Source: Novilysobacter selenitireducens (lineage in GTDB: Bacteria; Pseudomonadota; Gammaproteobacteria; Xanthomonadales; Xanthomonadaceae). From it: a DNA stretch of 64,000 nt. Of the stretch, positions 54,839 through 63,877 are shown piece after piece (the first letter of the stretch is position 1; each line of letters begins with the position of its first letter). The stretch is taken from assembly GCF_020026895.1 (NCBI RefSeq), contig NZ_JAINZW010000004.1, positions 248,001 through 312,000 on the forward strand, written 5' to 3'. The position numbers and the translations under genes were made by a program. The notes beneath the pieces were generated by a model that was given only the letters and a program-made list of their open reading frames with translations, searched no databases and was not told the DNA's origin.

Positions 54839-56122
54839 ATGAATGCCTCCCCCGCACCCATCACCTGTCGACGCGACTCCCCCCCTTTCACGGGCGGTCG
54901 CCCCCTCCGATTCCAGCGCCTCGCCCTCGCACTGGCGGCGGCATTCGCGTGGCCGTCGGTGCACGCCGATCCCGCGTTCGATGGGTGCCTGGACGAGCTG
55001 GGCACCCGCGCCCGCGGCGAGGGCATTTCGTCCAGCGTGTTCGATGCCCACGTGCGCACCGTGACGCCCGATCCATCGCTGCTTGGACTGCTCAATGCAC
55101 AACCCGAATTCACCACGCCGATCTGGGATTACCTGGCCGGGCTGGTCGACGATGAGCGCGTCGCCGACGGCCGCCGCATGCTGGCCGAGCATGCGGACGC
55201 GCTTGCGCGCGTCGAAGCCGAGTACGGCGTCGATCCTGAAACCGTCGTTGCGGTGTGGGGTGTGGAGAGCGACTACGGCAACACGTTCGGCAAGCGGCCG
55301 TTGCTGACCTCGCTCACCACGCTGTCGTGCATGGGGCGGCGGCAGTCGTTCTTCCGCGGCGAACTCATCGACACGCTGCGCATCATCCAGTCCGGCGATG
55401 TCGCCGCCGACCGGCTGGTGGGTTCGTGGGCGGGCGCGTTCGGCCACACCCAGTTCATGCCGTCGACCTACCGCCGCATTGCGGTGGATTTCGATGGCGA
55501 CGGCCGGCGCGACCTAGTCGGAAGCATTCCGGACGCGCTGGCGTCAACGGCCAACTACCTCAAGCGGTCCGGCTGGCGAACCGGGCAGCCATGGGGCTTT
55601 GAAGTCCGCCTGCCGGCCGGGTTCGACGGCCCCTCGGGTCGCACCAACCGGCGTCCGTTGTCGGAGTGGCGGGGGCGTGGCATCACCCGTGTCGACGGTG
55701 GCGCGATCGGGTTGCCAGGCGACACCCGCGCGGCGCTGTTCCAGCCGGCCGGCGCATCCGGCCCCTCGTTCCTCGTGTTCAAGAATTTCGACGCGATCTA
55801 CAGCTACAACGCCGCCGAGAGCTACGCGCTGGCGATCGCGCACCTGTCGGATCGGCTGAGGGGTGGCGGTGCGTTCGCGACGGCGTGGCCCACCGCGGAC
55901 GCCGGGCTGTCGCGCGTCGAGCGCCGTGAGGTGCAAACGCTGTTGCTTGCGCGCGGCCACGACATCGGCGAGGTCGACGGCATGATCGGCAGCGCAACGC
56001 GCGCGGCGATCAAGCTGGAGCAGGCGAAGCTTGGCATCACCCCAATTGACGGGCGCGCCGGTCAGCGCATGCTCCGGGCCTTGCGCGCCGCGGCACCTGG
56101 GGCGGCCACCCCCTCGGAGTGA
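54839..56122 (+). CDS. Lytic murein transglycosylase (MltB family)
   Basis: A 427-residue enzyme cleaving the MurNAc-GlcNAc bond. A signal sequence (FQRLALALAAAFAWPSVHA) follows a ~24-residue basic lead-in. The catalytic Glu143 lies in VAVWGVESDYGNTFG; SWAGAFGHTQFMPSTYRR, DFDGDGRRDLVGSIPDALASTANYL and the following region match MltB. A peptidoglycan-binding domain forms the C-terminus (EVQTLLLARGHDIGEVDGMIGSATRAAIK). Likely envelope-bound or periplasmic. It does not carry an obvious lipobox. Start ATG 54839. Confidence 0.92.
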   Translation: MNASPAPITCRRDSPPFTGGRPLRFQRLALALAAAFAWPSVHADPAFDGCLDELGTRARGEGISSSVFDAHVRTVTPDPSLLGLLNAQPEFTTPIWDYLAGLVDDERVADGRRMLAEHADALARVEAEYGVDPETVVAVWGVESDYGNTFGKRPLLTSLTTLSCMGRRQSFFRGELIDTLRIIQSGDVAADRLVGSWAGAFGHTQFMPSTYRRIAVDFDGDGRRDLVGSIPDALASTANYLKRSGWRTGQPWGFEVRLPAGFDGPSGRTNRRPLSEWRGRGITRVDGGAIGLPGDTRAALFQPAGASGPSFLVFKNFDAIYSYNAAESYALAIAHLSDRLRGGGAFATAWPTADAGLSRVERREVQTLLLARGHDIGEVDGMIGSATRAAIKLEQAKLGITPIDGRAGQRMLRALRAAAPGAATPSE

Positions 56123-56189
56123 CGCCGCACCAACCCCGCCCCGCGCGCCGCTATCCTGACCGCACTCTCGGAACCGGGTCCACCGACGC

Positions 56190-57815
56190 ATGATGCGATA
56201 TGCCGCCTATGCCGCCAGCGTGGTGCTGGCGATCCTGGCCATTGGCCTGGCGCTGTTCGACCCGCGATGGATGTGGGCCGTCGTCGTGTTTGGCGGACTG
56301 GCTGCGCTGGGCACGTGGGATCTGGTCCAGACGCGCAGCACGTTGCGACGGGTGTATCCATTGCTGGCGCATTTCCGCTACGGCCTGGAGTCGATCGGCC
56401 CGGAAATGCGGCAGTACTTCATCGAGTCCGATACCGCCGAAACCCCGTTTTCAAGGCAGCAGCGTGCGCTGGTCTACCAGCGAGCCAAGTCGGTCAACGA
56501 CACCCGTCCGTTCGGCACGCTGCACGATGTGTACGGCGTGGACTACGAGTGGATCAACCACTCCATGGCGCCGACGCCGCACGACACCCACGACTTCCGC
56601 GTCACCATCGGCGAGCGCACCGCGCAGCCGTATTCGGCCAGCGTGTTCAACATCTCGGCGATGAGCTTCGGCTCGCTGTCGGCCAACGCCATCCGCGCCT
56701 TGAACAAGGGCGCGAAGCTGGGCGGCTTCTACCATGACACCGGCGAGGGCTCGATTTCGCCCTACCACCGCGAGCACGGTGGCGACCTGGTGTGGGAGAT
56801 CGGCTCGGGCTACTTCGGTTGCCGCGCCGACGACGGCGGTTTCAGTGAGGAGCGCTTCGCGGCCAACGCCAACGATCCGCAAGTGAAGATGATCGAGATC
56901 AAGCTGTCGCAGGGCGCCAAGCCCGGCCACGGTGGTGTGTTGCCGGCGCCCAAGGTCACGCCGGAAATCGCGGTCACGCGCGGCGTACCGGAATGGGTGG
57001 AGTGCGTGTCGCCGGCGCGGCATTCGGAGTTCGACACGCCGCGCGGGCTGCTGGCGTTCGTATCCCGGCTGCGCGAGCTGTCAGGCGGCAAGCCCGTCGG
57101 ATTCAAGCTCGCGATCGGGCACCCGTGGGAGTGGTTGGGCATCGCCAAGGCCATGCACGAGACCGGCGAGTTGCCGGACTTCATCGTGGTCGACGGTGCC
57201 GAGGGCGGCACCGGCGCGTCACCGGCCGAGTTCATCGACCATGTCGGCGTGCCGATGCACGAGGCGCTGATGCTGGTGCACAACACGCTGGTCGGGCTGG
57301 ACCTGCGCGACCGCATCAAGCTGGGGGCGGCGGGACGCATCACCAGCGCGTTCGACATCGCCCGGACCATGGCGATGGGCGCGGACTGGTGCAACGCGGG
57401 GCGCGGCTACATGTTCGCGCTGGGCTGCATCCAGTCGCTCAGCTGCCACACCGATACCTGCCCGACAGGCGTTGCCACGCAGGACCCGAAGCGCTGGCGG
57501 GCGTTGGACGTACCCGACAAGGGGGCGCGCGTGCGCAACTACCACCACAACACCCTGCTGGCGCTGCGTGACCTGATCTGCGCGGCGGGGCTGGAGCACC
57601 CGAGCCAGATCGGGCCCGAGCACATCCTGCGACGCGTCAACCCGACCGAAGTGCGCTCGCTGGCCGCGCTCTACCGGTTCCTGCAGCCCGGCGACCTGCT
57701 GGGCGATGCGATGCCCGAACACGCGGTGTTCCGTTCGTTCTGGGCGAGTGCGCGCAGCGATTCGTTCGCGCCGCCCGATCAGGTGCGGCGGATGCGCGAG
57801 AGCAAGTCGATCTGA
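56190..57815 (+). CDS. FMN-binding glutamate synthase family protein
   Basis: A 541-residue protein. Two N-terminal TM helices (SVVLAILAIGLALFD, MWAVVVFGGLAALGTW) are followed by a glutamate-synthase-type FMN and 3Fe-4S domain: NISAMSFGSLSANAIRALNKGAKLGG, GGCGIGH-like SQGAKPGHGGVLPAPKVT, VVDGAEGGTGASPAEF and the iron-sulphur cysteines in GCIQSLSCHTDTCPTGVATQDP. This membrane-anchored group is distinct from true GltB, with no amidotransferase domain; its substrate is unknown. Start ATG 56190; it stands alone. Confidence 0.9.
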   Translation: MMRYAAYAASVVLAILAIGLALFDPRWMWAVVVFGGLAALGTWDLVQTRSTLRRVYPLLAHFRYGLESIGPEMRQYFIESDTAETPFSRQQRALVYQRAKSVNDTRPFGTLHDVYGVDYEWINHSMAPTPHDTHDFRVTIGERTAQPYSASVFNISAMSFGSLSANAIRALNKGAKLGGFYHDTGEGSISPYHREHGGDLVWEIGSGYFGCRADDGGFSEERFAANANDPQVKMIEIKLSQGAKPGHGGVLPAPKVTPEIAVTRGVPEWVECVSPARHSEFDTPRGLLAFVSRLRELSGGKPVGFKLAIGHPWEWLGIAKAMHETGELPDFIVVDGAEGGTGASPAEFIDHVGVPMHEALMLVHNTLVGLDLRDRIKLGAAGRITSAFDIARTMAMGADWCNAGRGYMFALGCIQSLSCHTDTCPTGVATQDPKRWRALDVPDKGARVRNYHHNTLLALRDLICAAGLEHPSQIGPEHILRRVNPTEVRSLAALYRFLQPGDLLGDAMPEHAVFRSFWASARSDSFAPPDQVRRMRESKSI

Positions 57816-57855
57816 CTTGCGGCGTTGTGGGGTGAATGGGGCAGGGTGCCCGGAT

Positions 57856-58224
57856 TCAGTCCAGCAGCTCCAGCACACGCTCGGGCGGACGCCCGACCAC
57901 GGCGCGTCCGTCACTGCGCAACAGCACCGGTCGTTCGATCAGGCGGGGATGTGCGTGCATCGCCGCGATGATGGCGGCGTCGTCCAGCGAAGGGTCGTCC
58001 AGGCCCAGTTCGGCGTATTCGGCTTCGCCCGTTCGCAGCAAGTCGCGGGGCGTGATGCCCAGGGCTGCGACGGCCGCGTGCAAATCATCCGACGAAGGCG
58101 GCGCGTCCAAGTAGTGGACAACGCGTGGCGCGATGCCACGCGCGGTCAGCAGCTCGAGAGCCGCGCGCGACTTGGAGCAGCGCGGGTTGTGCCACAGGCA
58201 CAGGTCGGGGCGGTCGACGGGCAT
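57856..58224 (-). CDS. arsC: Arsenate reductase, glutaredoxin-dependent (ArsC/YffB family)
   Basis: A 122-residue ArsC-family protein. The catalytic Cys16 is in HNPRCSKSRAAL; RPPSSDDLHAAV and ITPRDLLRTGEAEYAELGL follow; the arginine-rich LLRSDGRAVVGRPPERVLELL end is normal for ArsC. It reduces arsenate with glutathione/glutaredoxin, though some family members have other roles. No arsR or arsB nearby, so a housekeeping role is possible. ATG 58224 is preceded by GGGAG. Downstream of tRNA-Val on the same strand. Confidence 0.9.
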   Translation of the reverse strand: MPVDRPDLCLWHNPRCSKSRAALELLTARGIAPRVVHYLDAPPSSDDLHAAVAALGITPRDLLRTGEAEYAELGLDDPSLDDAAIIAAMHAHPRLIERPVLLRSDGRAVVGRPPERVLELLD

Positions 58225-58245
58225 GGCGGGCTCCCTGAAACGACG

Positions 58246-58266
58246 AAGGCCGGCTTGCGCCGGCCT
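58246..58266 (-). terminator. Hairpin terminator-like structure after tRNA-Val
   Basis: On the minus strand AGGCCGGC-GCAA-GCCGGCCT forms a perfect eight-pair stem with a GNRA-type loop, followed by TCGTCGTTT. The T-run is weak but the place, just after tRNA-Val and before arsC, fits a terminator. Confidence 0.6.
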
Positions 58267-58277
58267 GGTCTGGAACG

Positions 58278-58352
58278 TGGTGGGCGGTGCAGGGATCGAA
58301 CCTGCGACCCTTGCCGTGTGAAGGCAATGCTCTACCGCTGAGCTAACCGCCC
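58278..58352 (-). tRNA. tRNA-Val (anticodon CAC)
   Basis: A 75-base tRNA on the minus strand: acceptor GGGCGGT/ACCGCCC with encoded CCA, D-loop AGCTCAGCGGTAGAGC, anticodon loop TTCACAC giving CAC (decodes GUG), T-arm GCAGGTTCGATCCCTGC. Confidence 0.96.
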
Positions 58353-58433
58353 GGTGATTCGGGGCGCGCAGTATAGCCACGGGTCCCGGGTTTTCCAATA
58401 GCAATAGCGGGGTCCTCCCATCGCGCGGCGGTG

Positions 58434-60344
58434 TCAGGCCGGTGGAGGCGCGCCGCCGTTCGCTGGGGGAGCCACCACGCGCTTGACCGCCGCCACCAGC
58501 GCCTCGTGCGTGGCGGGTTTGGCGACGTGCCCGTCATAGCCGGCGTCCATGGCCTTCTGCCGGTCCGCGTCCGTGGCGAATGCGGTGAGGGCGATGGCCG
58601 GCAGCGCGCGGATCGCAGGATTGCCGTGGGCGCGGACCTGCTGCATCAGCCAGTACCCGTCGCGGCCCGGCATGCCGATATCGCTGACCAGGACATCGGG
58701 CCGCACGCGGTCGAGCGCCGCAAGCGCCTCGTCGGCGCTGGCCGCGCTCACCACCTCGGCACCGTGGCTGGCGAAGACATGGCGCAGGTACTCACGCGCA
58801 TCATCGTTGTCTTCCACCGACAGCACGCGCACGTCGGTGAGCGGGACATCGGCGATACCCAGCGGCTCCTGCGGAAGCGCACTGGACCTGGGCGCCGACG
58901 GTGCACTGGACGCGGCATCGACGTGGCGCGGCAGCGTGATCGTGAAGCAGGCGCCGTGGCCCAAGCCCGCGCTCTGCGCCTCGATCTCGCCACCGTGCAG
59001 TTCGACCAGCTGGCGCACGATCGCCAGCCCCAACCCCAGGCCGCCATGCGGGCGGGTGACGCTGCTGTCGGCCTGACGGAAGCGGTCGAAGACGTAGGGC
59101 AGGAAGTCCGGTGCGATGCCCGGGCCGGTGTCGGACACGCGCAACTCGACGTGGTCGGCGTGGGCGTGGGCTTCGATGCGGACCACACCGCCGGCGGGCG
59201 TGAACTTCACCGCGTTCGACAGCAGGTTCCACAGCACCTGCTGCAGGCGGTGCGGGTCGGCGCTCAGCGTCAGGCCCTTGGGTACGGCATTGGAAACGAT
59301 GATCCGCTTGGCATCGGCGGCGACCTGCACGGCGGCGATCGCGTCATCGACCACGCCATCCAGCGCGACCTGCTCCGGATGCAGGCGGATCTTGCCGGAG
59401 ATGATCCGGCTCATGTCCAGCAGGTCGTCGATGATGCGGGTCATCGCCGCCGCGCTGCGCTCGATCACGCGCGCGGCGTCGGTGACCTGCGGGTTGTCGG
59501 GCGCGATGCGTTGCAGCACCTGCGCCCAGCCCGTGATGGGTGTCATCGGCGTACGCAGTTCGTGCGAGACGGTGGCCAGGAACTCGTCCTTCAGGCGGCT
59601 GGCGGTCAGCGCCTGCTGGCGCGATTCGCGCAGGTCGCGGTCCTGGCGCTGGATCTCGCCGAGCATTTCGTTGAACGTCTCGGTGAAGCGCGCCACCTCG
59701 TCGTTGCCCTTGACCTGCGCACGTAGCGAGTAGTCGCGCGTCTGCGAAACCTGTCGCGCGGTCTGGTCGAGCAGTTCCAGCCGCCGCACCAGCAGTCGCG
59801 CACCCTTGCGGGCCGCCAGCGCGCTCAACAGCAGCGCCACCACGCACGTCCCGGCCGCCCACAGCAGGTTGCGCAGCAGCAGCTGGCGCAGGCCGGACAG
59901 GTCGTACACCACCTGCAGCGTGCCCAACTGGTCCTGGCGCTCGCCCACGGGCAGGCTGACCACAAATACGCCCAACGCGCTGTGCTCGCCGGCGCGCGTG
60001 TCCAGCGGCATCCGCTCGACGAACCCTTCGCGCGCGAACCGCGCGAACACCGTGCCGGCGTTGTCAAACAGCGTGGCCGACGACACGTCCGGCAACGTGC
60101 TGAAGCCGTTCACCACCTCGTCGGCGGTGTCCGGGTCGCCGAAGGCGAGCGGCGCGGCGGCATCGATCGCGGCCAGGCGCGCCTGCGTGCGAAGCGACTG
60201 GAACGTGGTCTCGCGCACCTGCACGTGGTTGGACGCGGCCAGCGCCGCCGACACCAGCAGGATCACCGTCGCGCTGGTCAGCAACACCAGCAATGTGATG
60301 CGGTCGGCCAGGGACGATTCGCGGACCGGGGCGGCGGTGTGCAT
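58434..60344 (-). CDS. Membrane hybrid sensor histidine kinase with receiver domain
   Basis: A 636-residue hybrid kinase. TM1 at about 15-35, a periplasmic sensor region (about 40-155, CHASE8-like: ARLAAIDAAAPLAFGDPDTADEV), TM2 at about 160-178, HAMP (about 180-235), HisKA with His261 in VSHELRTPMTPI, HATPase with NLLSNAVKF, DTGPGIAPD and GLGLGLAIVRQ, then a receiver (about 504-625) with the phosphoacceptor Asp555 in VSDIGMPG. The partner output is not here. Its ATG overlaps the stop of the YfiR gene by one base (TGATG). Third gene of the receptor-YfiR-kinase cassette. Confidence 0.93.
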   Translation of the reverse strand: MHTAAPVRESSLADRITLLVLLTSATVILLVSAALAASNHVQVRETTFQSLRTQARLAAIDAAAPLAFGDPDTADEVVNGFSTLPDVSSATLFDNAGTVFARFAREGFVERMPLDTRAGEHSALGVFVVSLPVGERQDQLGTLQVVYDLSGLRQLLLRNLLWAAGTCVVALLLSALAARKGARLLVRRLELLDQTARQVSQTRDYSLRAQVKGNDEVARFTETFNEMLGEIQRQDRDLRESRQQALTASRLKDEFLATVSHELRTPMTPITGWAQVLQRIAPDNPQVTDAARVIERSAAAMTRIIDDLLDMSRIISGKIRLHPEQVALDGVVDDAIAAVQVAADAKRIIVSNAVPKGLTLSADPHRLQQVLWNLLSNAVKFTPAGGVVRIEAHAHADHVELRVSDTGPGIAPDFLPYVFDRFRQADSSVTRPHGGLGLGLAIVRQLVELHGGEIEAQSAGLGHGACFTITLPRHVDAASSAPSAPRSSALPQEPLGIADVPLTDVRVLSVEDNDDAREYLRHVFASHGAEVVSAASADEALAALDRVRPDVLVSDIGMPGRDGYWLMQQVRAHGNPAIRALPAIALTAFATDADRQKAMDAGYDGHVAKPATHEALVAAVKRVVAPPANGGAPPPA

Positions 60345-60937
60345 CAGCGCCGGCGTCCCTGTGGCTGTGCCAGCTTCAGGACCTTCGCGCTGACGGTCAG
60401 TCCGCTGTGCTGGATCGCCGCGACATTGGCGGTGAACTCCATCCGCCGGCCGGCCCGGGCCAGGCCGAGCATGCCGCCATCGCGGGTGAAGTCCTGGCCC
60501 TGGCCGACGGTCAGCACGCTGGCGCCGTCGATGCGCGGCAGCAACTGCTGCGGGGTGACCTTCGCCGAGCCGTGGACGAACACGACGTGGCTGCGACGCA
60601 GGTCGTCAGTGGCGTTGGCCTGGCGCAGGCTGGACACCTGCTGCACGCGGATGCGCCGTCCCTGGATCTCGCCGGCGGCGCTGGCCACCTCGCGCACGGC
60701 GTCCACCACGTCGTTGTCGCCCAGCACGGTCAGCACATAGGGCGAGGCGGGCGAGGGGAACCGCGGCGGCGGCCATTGGGTGAAGCGCACGAAGTTCACC
60801 AGGAACGCGGCCTCCAGCTGGACCTCGGCGTCAGGTGCCGGCTGCGCGTCCGCGCGACCGGCGAACGCCAGGCCCAACAGAAGCGATGCCGCGCCCAGGC
60901 GCAGGCGCAGGGGAACAAGGCCGGGGAGGGCGATCAT
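60344..60937 (-). CDS. YfiR-family periplasmic protein (DUF4154)
   Basis: A 197-residue periplasmic protein. The signal peptide ends FAGRADA; the domain has EVQLEAAFLVNFVRFTQWPP, VLTVLGDNDVVDAV, SSLRQANATDDLRRSHVVFV-like order, VLTVGQGQDFTRDGGM and a C-terminal LTVSAKVLKLA, all DUF4154/YfiR. It contains no cysteine, unlike Pseudomonas YfiR, where disulphides matter. YfiR represses the inner-membrane cyclase YfiN; here its likely partner is the sensor region of the next kinase. The ATG overlaps the receptor gene stop (ATGA). Confidence 0.88.
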   Translation of the reverse strand: MIALPGLVPLRLRLGAASLLLGLAFAGRADAQPAPDAEVQLEAAFLVNFVRFTQWPPPRFPSPASPYVLTVLGDNDVVDAVREVASAAGEIQGRRIRVQQVSSLRQANATDDLRRSHVVFVHGSAKVTPQQLLPRIDGASVLTVGQGQDFTRDGGMLGLARAGRRMEFTANVAAIQHSGLTVSAKVLKLAQPQGRRR

Positions 60938-62910
60938 TCGAAGCCCACCGTGACCTGTGCAAACACGCCACGCGGCACCTGCGCGCCAGAGGCCTCGGAG
61001 TGGCCCGATTCAAGCAGGTTCTGCCCCCAGACCGCCAACGACGTGTGGTCCCACGGGCGCCAGGTCAGGCCCAGGTCGAGCCGCGTGTAGTCCTCCACGC
61101 CCAGGAACGGCACCTCGTCGACGTAGTAGGCGGCCGCGTTGAATTCCACGGTGTCGGCCAGGTCCAGGTAGGAGCGCAACTGCGCCTGCTGCTCCGGCGT
61201 GCCGGTTTCGTCGAACGCCAGCACCGGCCCTTCGATGTCGGTCTCCAGCCGGCTGTAGGACGCTTCCATCCGCCAGTTGTCGGTCCAGCGCGCCGAGACA
61301 CTGATGTCGCCGCCCCAGGTCGCGCCGCGCGCCTGGTCGGAGAACGTACCGATGATGGTCGGCGGCACGCCCACCAGCTGGCGGTAGTCGTTGTAGAAGA
61401 CGGTGGTGTCCACTGCGATGCGCGGCGACAGCTGGATGCGGTGGCCCAGCTCGTAGGCGAGCAGTTCCTCGGCCGGCAAGTCGTCGTTGCCGCCCAGTCC
61501 AAGCGGCACGATCACGCCGTTGGCCTGGCCGGTGGTCAGCAGGCCTACGTCGGCGTAGGAGAAGACCAGCAGGCCGTCCTCCTCGAAGCGGGACGGCACG
61601 CGCACCGGGCGCGACACCGCGGCCCAGAACGTCTGCTCCGGCGAAGGCGTCCACCACGCGCGTACGCTCGGCTGGAACTGCACGCCGACGAAGTCATGGT
61701 CGGTCACCTTGGAGCCGACCATCAGGAACAGCGTGTCCTCGACCAGCTCGGAGGTGTTCTGCGCGAACACGTTCAGCGTCGACCACGAGCGCGAGCGCGG
61801 CTCGAACAGCAGCGACGTGCCCGGCGTGGTGTCGTCGCTGGTCCAGTTCCAGTTCGCGCCCCAGATCAGCTGCTGGCGCTCGCCCCATGTCTTCCAGTTG
61901 CGGTACTCGATGTTGGTGTTGATGCGTTCCACGCCGAAGCGCAGGTTGCTGCGCTCGGTCTGGTCGGCGTAGGCCAGCAGGGACCAGCCGGCCTCGGCCG
62001 ACGGCGCATGGCCGACGCGTGCCATCAGGTGCGCGCCGTTGACCGTGTCCTCGCCGCTGACGACCTCGAACTGGTTGTGCACGCCCGGCACCGGCACGCG
62101 CACGGTGAAATCGGCGGTGGGGTGGGTGTATGCCTCGGCCTGGACGGAGGCATCCATCGCCTCGTCGACCAGTCCGTCCCAGCGCACGCCGGCGCGCACG
62201 GTGGACCAGTCGTCGTTGATGCCGGCGCCGGCCGCGTTCTCGAATTCCTCGTGGGCGGCGTAGCTGGCCCACATCCGCAGCGCCGAGTCCTCGCCGGTGC
62301 TCACGCCGTGGCGCAGCAGGGCGCGCTGTTCGCCGTGCGTGCCGGCCCCGGCCTGCACCAGCGTGCCCAGGGTGGTGCGCGCGTCCTTGGTGATGACGTT
62401 GACCACGCCGTTCATGGCATTGACGCCCCACAGGGTGGCGCCCGGGCCGCGGATGACTTCGATCCGGTCCACGTCGGCCAGCGGGATGTCGACGGCGTCC
62501 CAGAACGTCGCCGAGATCAGCGGGTCGTACACCAGTCGGCCGTCGATCAGCACCAGGTAGCGGTTGGCTGTGAGCGAGGAGCCGGTCAGGCCGCGCGAAC
62601 CCACCGTCCAGCTGCTGGCGTTGACGCGCGCCACGAACATCCCCGGCACCAGCCGCAAGGCCTCCGGCAGCGTGCGGTGGCCGGAGCGGCGAATGTCGTC
62701 GCCGGTCAGCACCGTCATCGCCGCGGCCGTCGTGAACTGCGACGCGCTCGTGCCGGCCAGGCTGGTGACCTCGGTCTGCAGCAGCTCTTCCAGGCTCATG
62801 TTGGCCAGCCGCACCACGTCCTGGCTGGCCACGCCGCTGGCCACGGCCGGGCCGGACAGGGTCAATGCGATGGCAGCAGCGATCACGGTGCGATTGAAGC
62901 GGGTCGGCAT
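60934..62910 (-). CDS. TonB-dependent outer-membrane receptor
   Basis: A 658-residue outer-membrane receptor. The signal peptide is MPTRFNRTVIAAAIALTLSGP onward, cleaved after AVASG or nearby; a short region with MSLEELLQTEVTSL, typical of receptors that pair with DUF4154, precedes the plug (AMTVLTGDDIRRSGHRTLPEALRLVPG, RIEVIRGPGATLWGVNAMNGVVNVITK). The barrel is regular and ends in GVFAQVTVGFE, with a terminal aromatic plus acid. Substrate unknown; no iron or B12 gene nearby. ATG 62910 starts the signal peptide. It heads the cassette with overlapping genes. Confidence 0.9.
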   Translation of the reverse strand: MPTRFNRTVIAAAIALTLSGPAVASGVASQDVVRLANMSLEELLQTEVTSLAGTSASQFTTAAAMTVLTGDDIRRSGHRTLPEALRLVPGMFVARVNASSWTVGSRGLTGSSLTANRYLVLIDGRLVYDPLISATFWDAVDIPLADVDRIEVIRGPGATLWGVNAMNGVVNVITKDARTTLGTLVQAGAGTHGEQRALLRHGVSTGEDSALRMWASYAAHEEFENAAGAGINDDWSTVRAGVRWDGLVDEAMDASVQAEAYTHPTADFTVRVPVPGVHNQFEVVSGEDTVNGAHLMARVGHAPSAEAGWSLLAYADQTERSNLRFGVERINTNIEYRNWKTWGERQQLIWGANWNWTSDDTTPGTSLLFEPRSRSWSTLNVFAQNTSELVEDTLFLMVGSKVTDHDFVGVQFQPSVRAWWTPSPEQTFWAAVSRPVRVPSRFEEDGLLVFSYADVGLLTTGQANGVIVPLGLGGNDDLPAEELLAYELGHRIQLSPRIAVDTTVFYNDYRQLVGVPPTIIGTFSDQARGATWGGDISVSARWTDNWRMEASYSRLETDIEGPVLAFDETGTPEQQAQLRSYLDLADTVEFNAAAYYVDEVPFLGVEDYTRLDLGLTWRPWDHTSLAVWGQNLLESGHSEASGAQVPRGVFAQVTVGFE

Positions 62911-63109
62911 GCGGCGGGCCTTGCGTGGATGGCCGGGAAGTATGGCGCGGCGCATCGCGGGCAGCCAGACATAACGATGTGGGTCAGCCCGGACTGCGAC
63001 ATAGGCCTGGTGCGGGCGGTTCAGGCGACGCCACCGTGTTCAGGCCCGGGTTACCCGCTGCGAGTGCGTGTGGCAGCGTGCCGAGGCACCGCATGGCACC
63101 ATGGCCGCC

Positions 63110-63871
63110 ATGTCCGCGCCCGATTCAATCGACCTGGCCCGCCTCAGGCGCAGTTGCGCCAAGTGCTCTCTCCAGCAGCTGTGCCTGCCGGCCGGCGTCA
63201 GCGCCCGCGAGCTGGAGCAGCTTGAACGCATCGTCCAGCGCAACCGGCACGTCGGCCGCGGCGAGCGCCTGTTCTGGCCGGGCGCGCCGCTTACGGGTGT
63301 CTTCGTTGCCCGTGAGGGCGCCTTCAAGACCACCGTGCTGGACGAGTCCGGCGAGGAGCAGGTGCTGGGTTTCCACCTGCCCGGCGAGGTCATCGGCCTG
63401 GATGCGATGGGCACCGGCGTGCACCGCTGCGAGGCCGTGGCACTGGGCGAGGCGCAGGTCTGCGAGATCCCGTTCGACCAGCTGACGACGGTGGCCGCGC
63501 AGTTGCCGTCGCTGCAGCAGCAGTTGATGCGCGTGATCGGCCAGGGCGTTGACCGTGACCAGGACCACCTGGGCGTGCTGGTCCGGCGACAGGCCAACGA
63601 GCGCGTCGCGCTGTTCCTGCACGGCCTGGGCGAGCGCCTTCGCACGGTGGGGCTTTCGTCCTCGCGCTTCCGCCTGCCGATGAGCCGCGAGGACATCGCG
63701 CGCTATCTCGGACTCGCGCTGGAAACGGTCAGCCGCGGGTTTACCCGGCTGCAGGACGACGGTGTCATCGAGGTGACCGGCCGCCAGGTCGAGGTGCTGG
63801 ATCCGGAGCGGCTCACGCGCATGGCGCACGGGGCCGAAGAAGAACGCAACGCGCGACGCGGCCGCGCCTGA
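63110..63871 (+). CDS. fnr: FNR-type oxygen-sensing transcriptional regulator
   Basis: A 253-residue CRP/FNR regulator. The four conserved Fe-S cysteines of FNR are present: Cys16, Cys19, Cys25 (SCAKCSLQQLC) and Cys118 in QVCEIPF; Cys107 (VHRCEAV) is extra. The nucleotide-fold domain follows FNR (VLGFHLPGEVIGLDAMG), and the HTH recognition helix has ETVSRGFTRL, with the Glu-x2-Ser-Arg of FNR needed for TTGAT sites. ATG 63110 or 63101; no strong ribosome site. It likely switches aerobic and low-oxygen metabolism. The adjacent convergent fragment is a membrane protein. Confidence 0.9.
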   Translation: MSAPDSIDLARLRRSCAKCSLQQLCLPAGVSARELEQLERIVQRNRHVGRGERLFWPGAPLTGVFVAREGAFKTTVLDESGEEQVLGFHLPGEVIGLDAMGTGVHRCEAVALGEAQVCEIPFDQLTTVAAQLPSLQQQLMRVIGQGVDRDQDHLGVLVRRQANERVALFLHGLGERLRTVGLSSSRFRLPMSREDIARYLGLALETVSRGFTRLQDDGVIEVTGRQVEVLDPERLTRMAHGAEEERNARRGRA

Positions 63872-63877
63872 CGCCGC

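Noticed and set aside
60835-63225. A 796-codon plus-strand frame opposite the YfiR and receptor genes
   Set aside because: Low-complexity Ala/Val/Arg/Gln sequence; the opposite-strand cassette is clear and has overlapping starts and stops.
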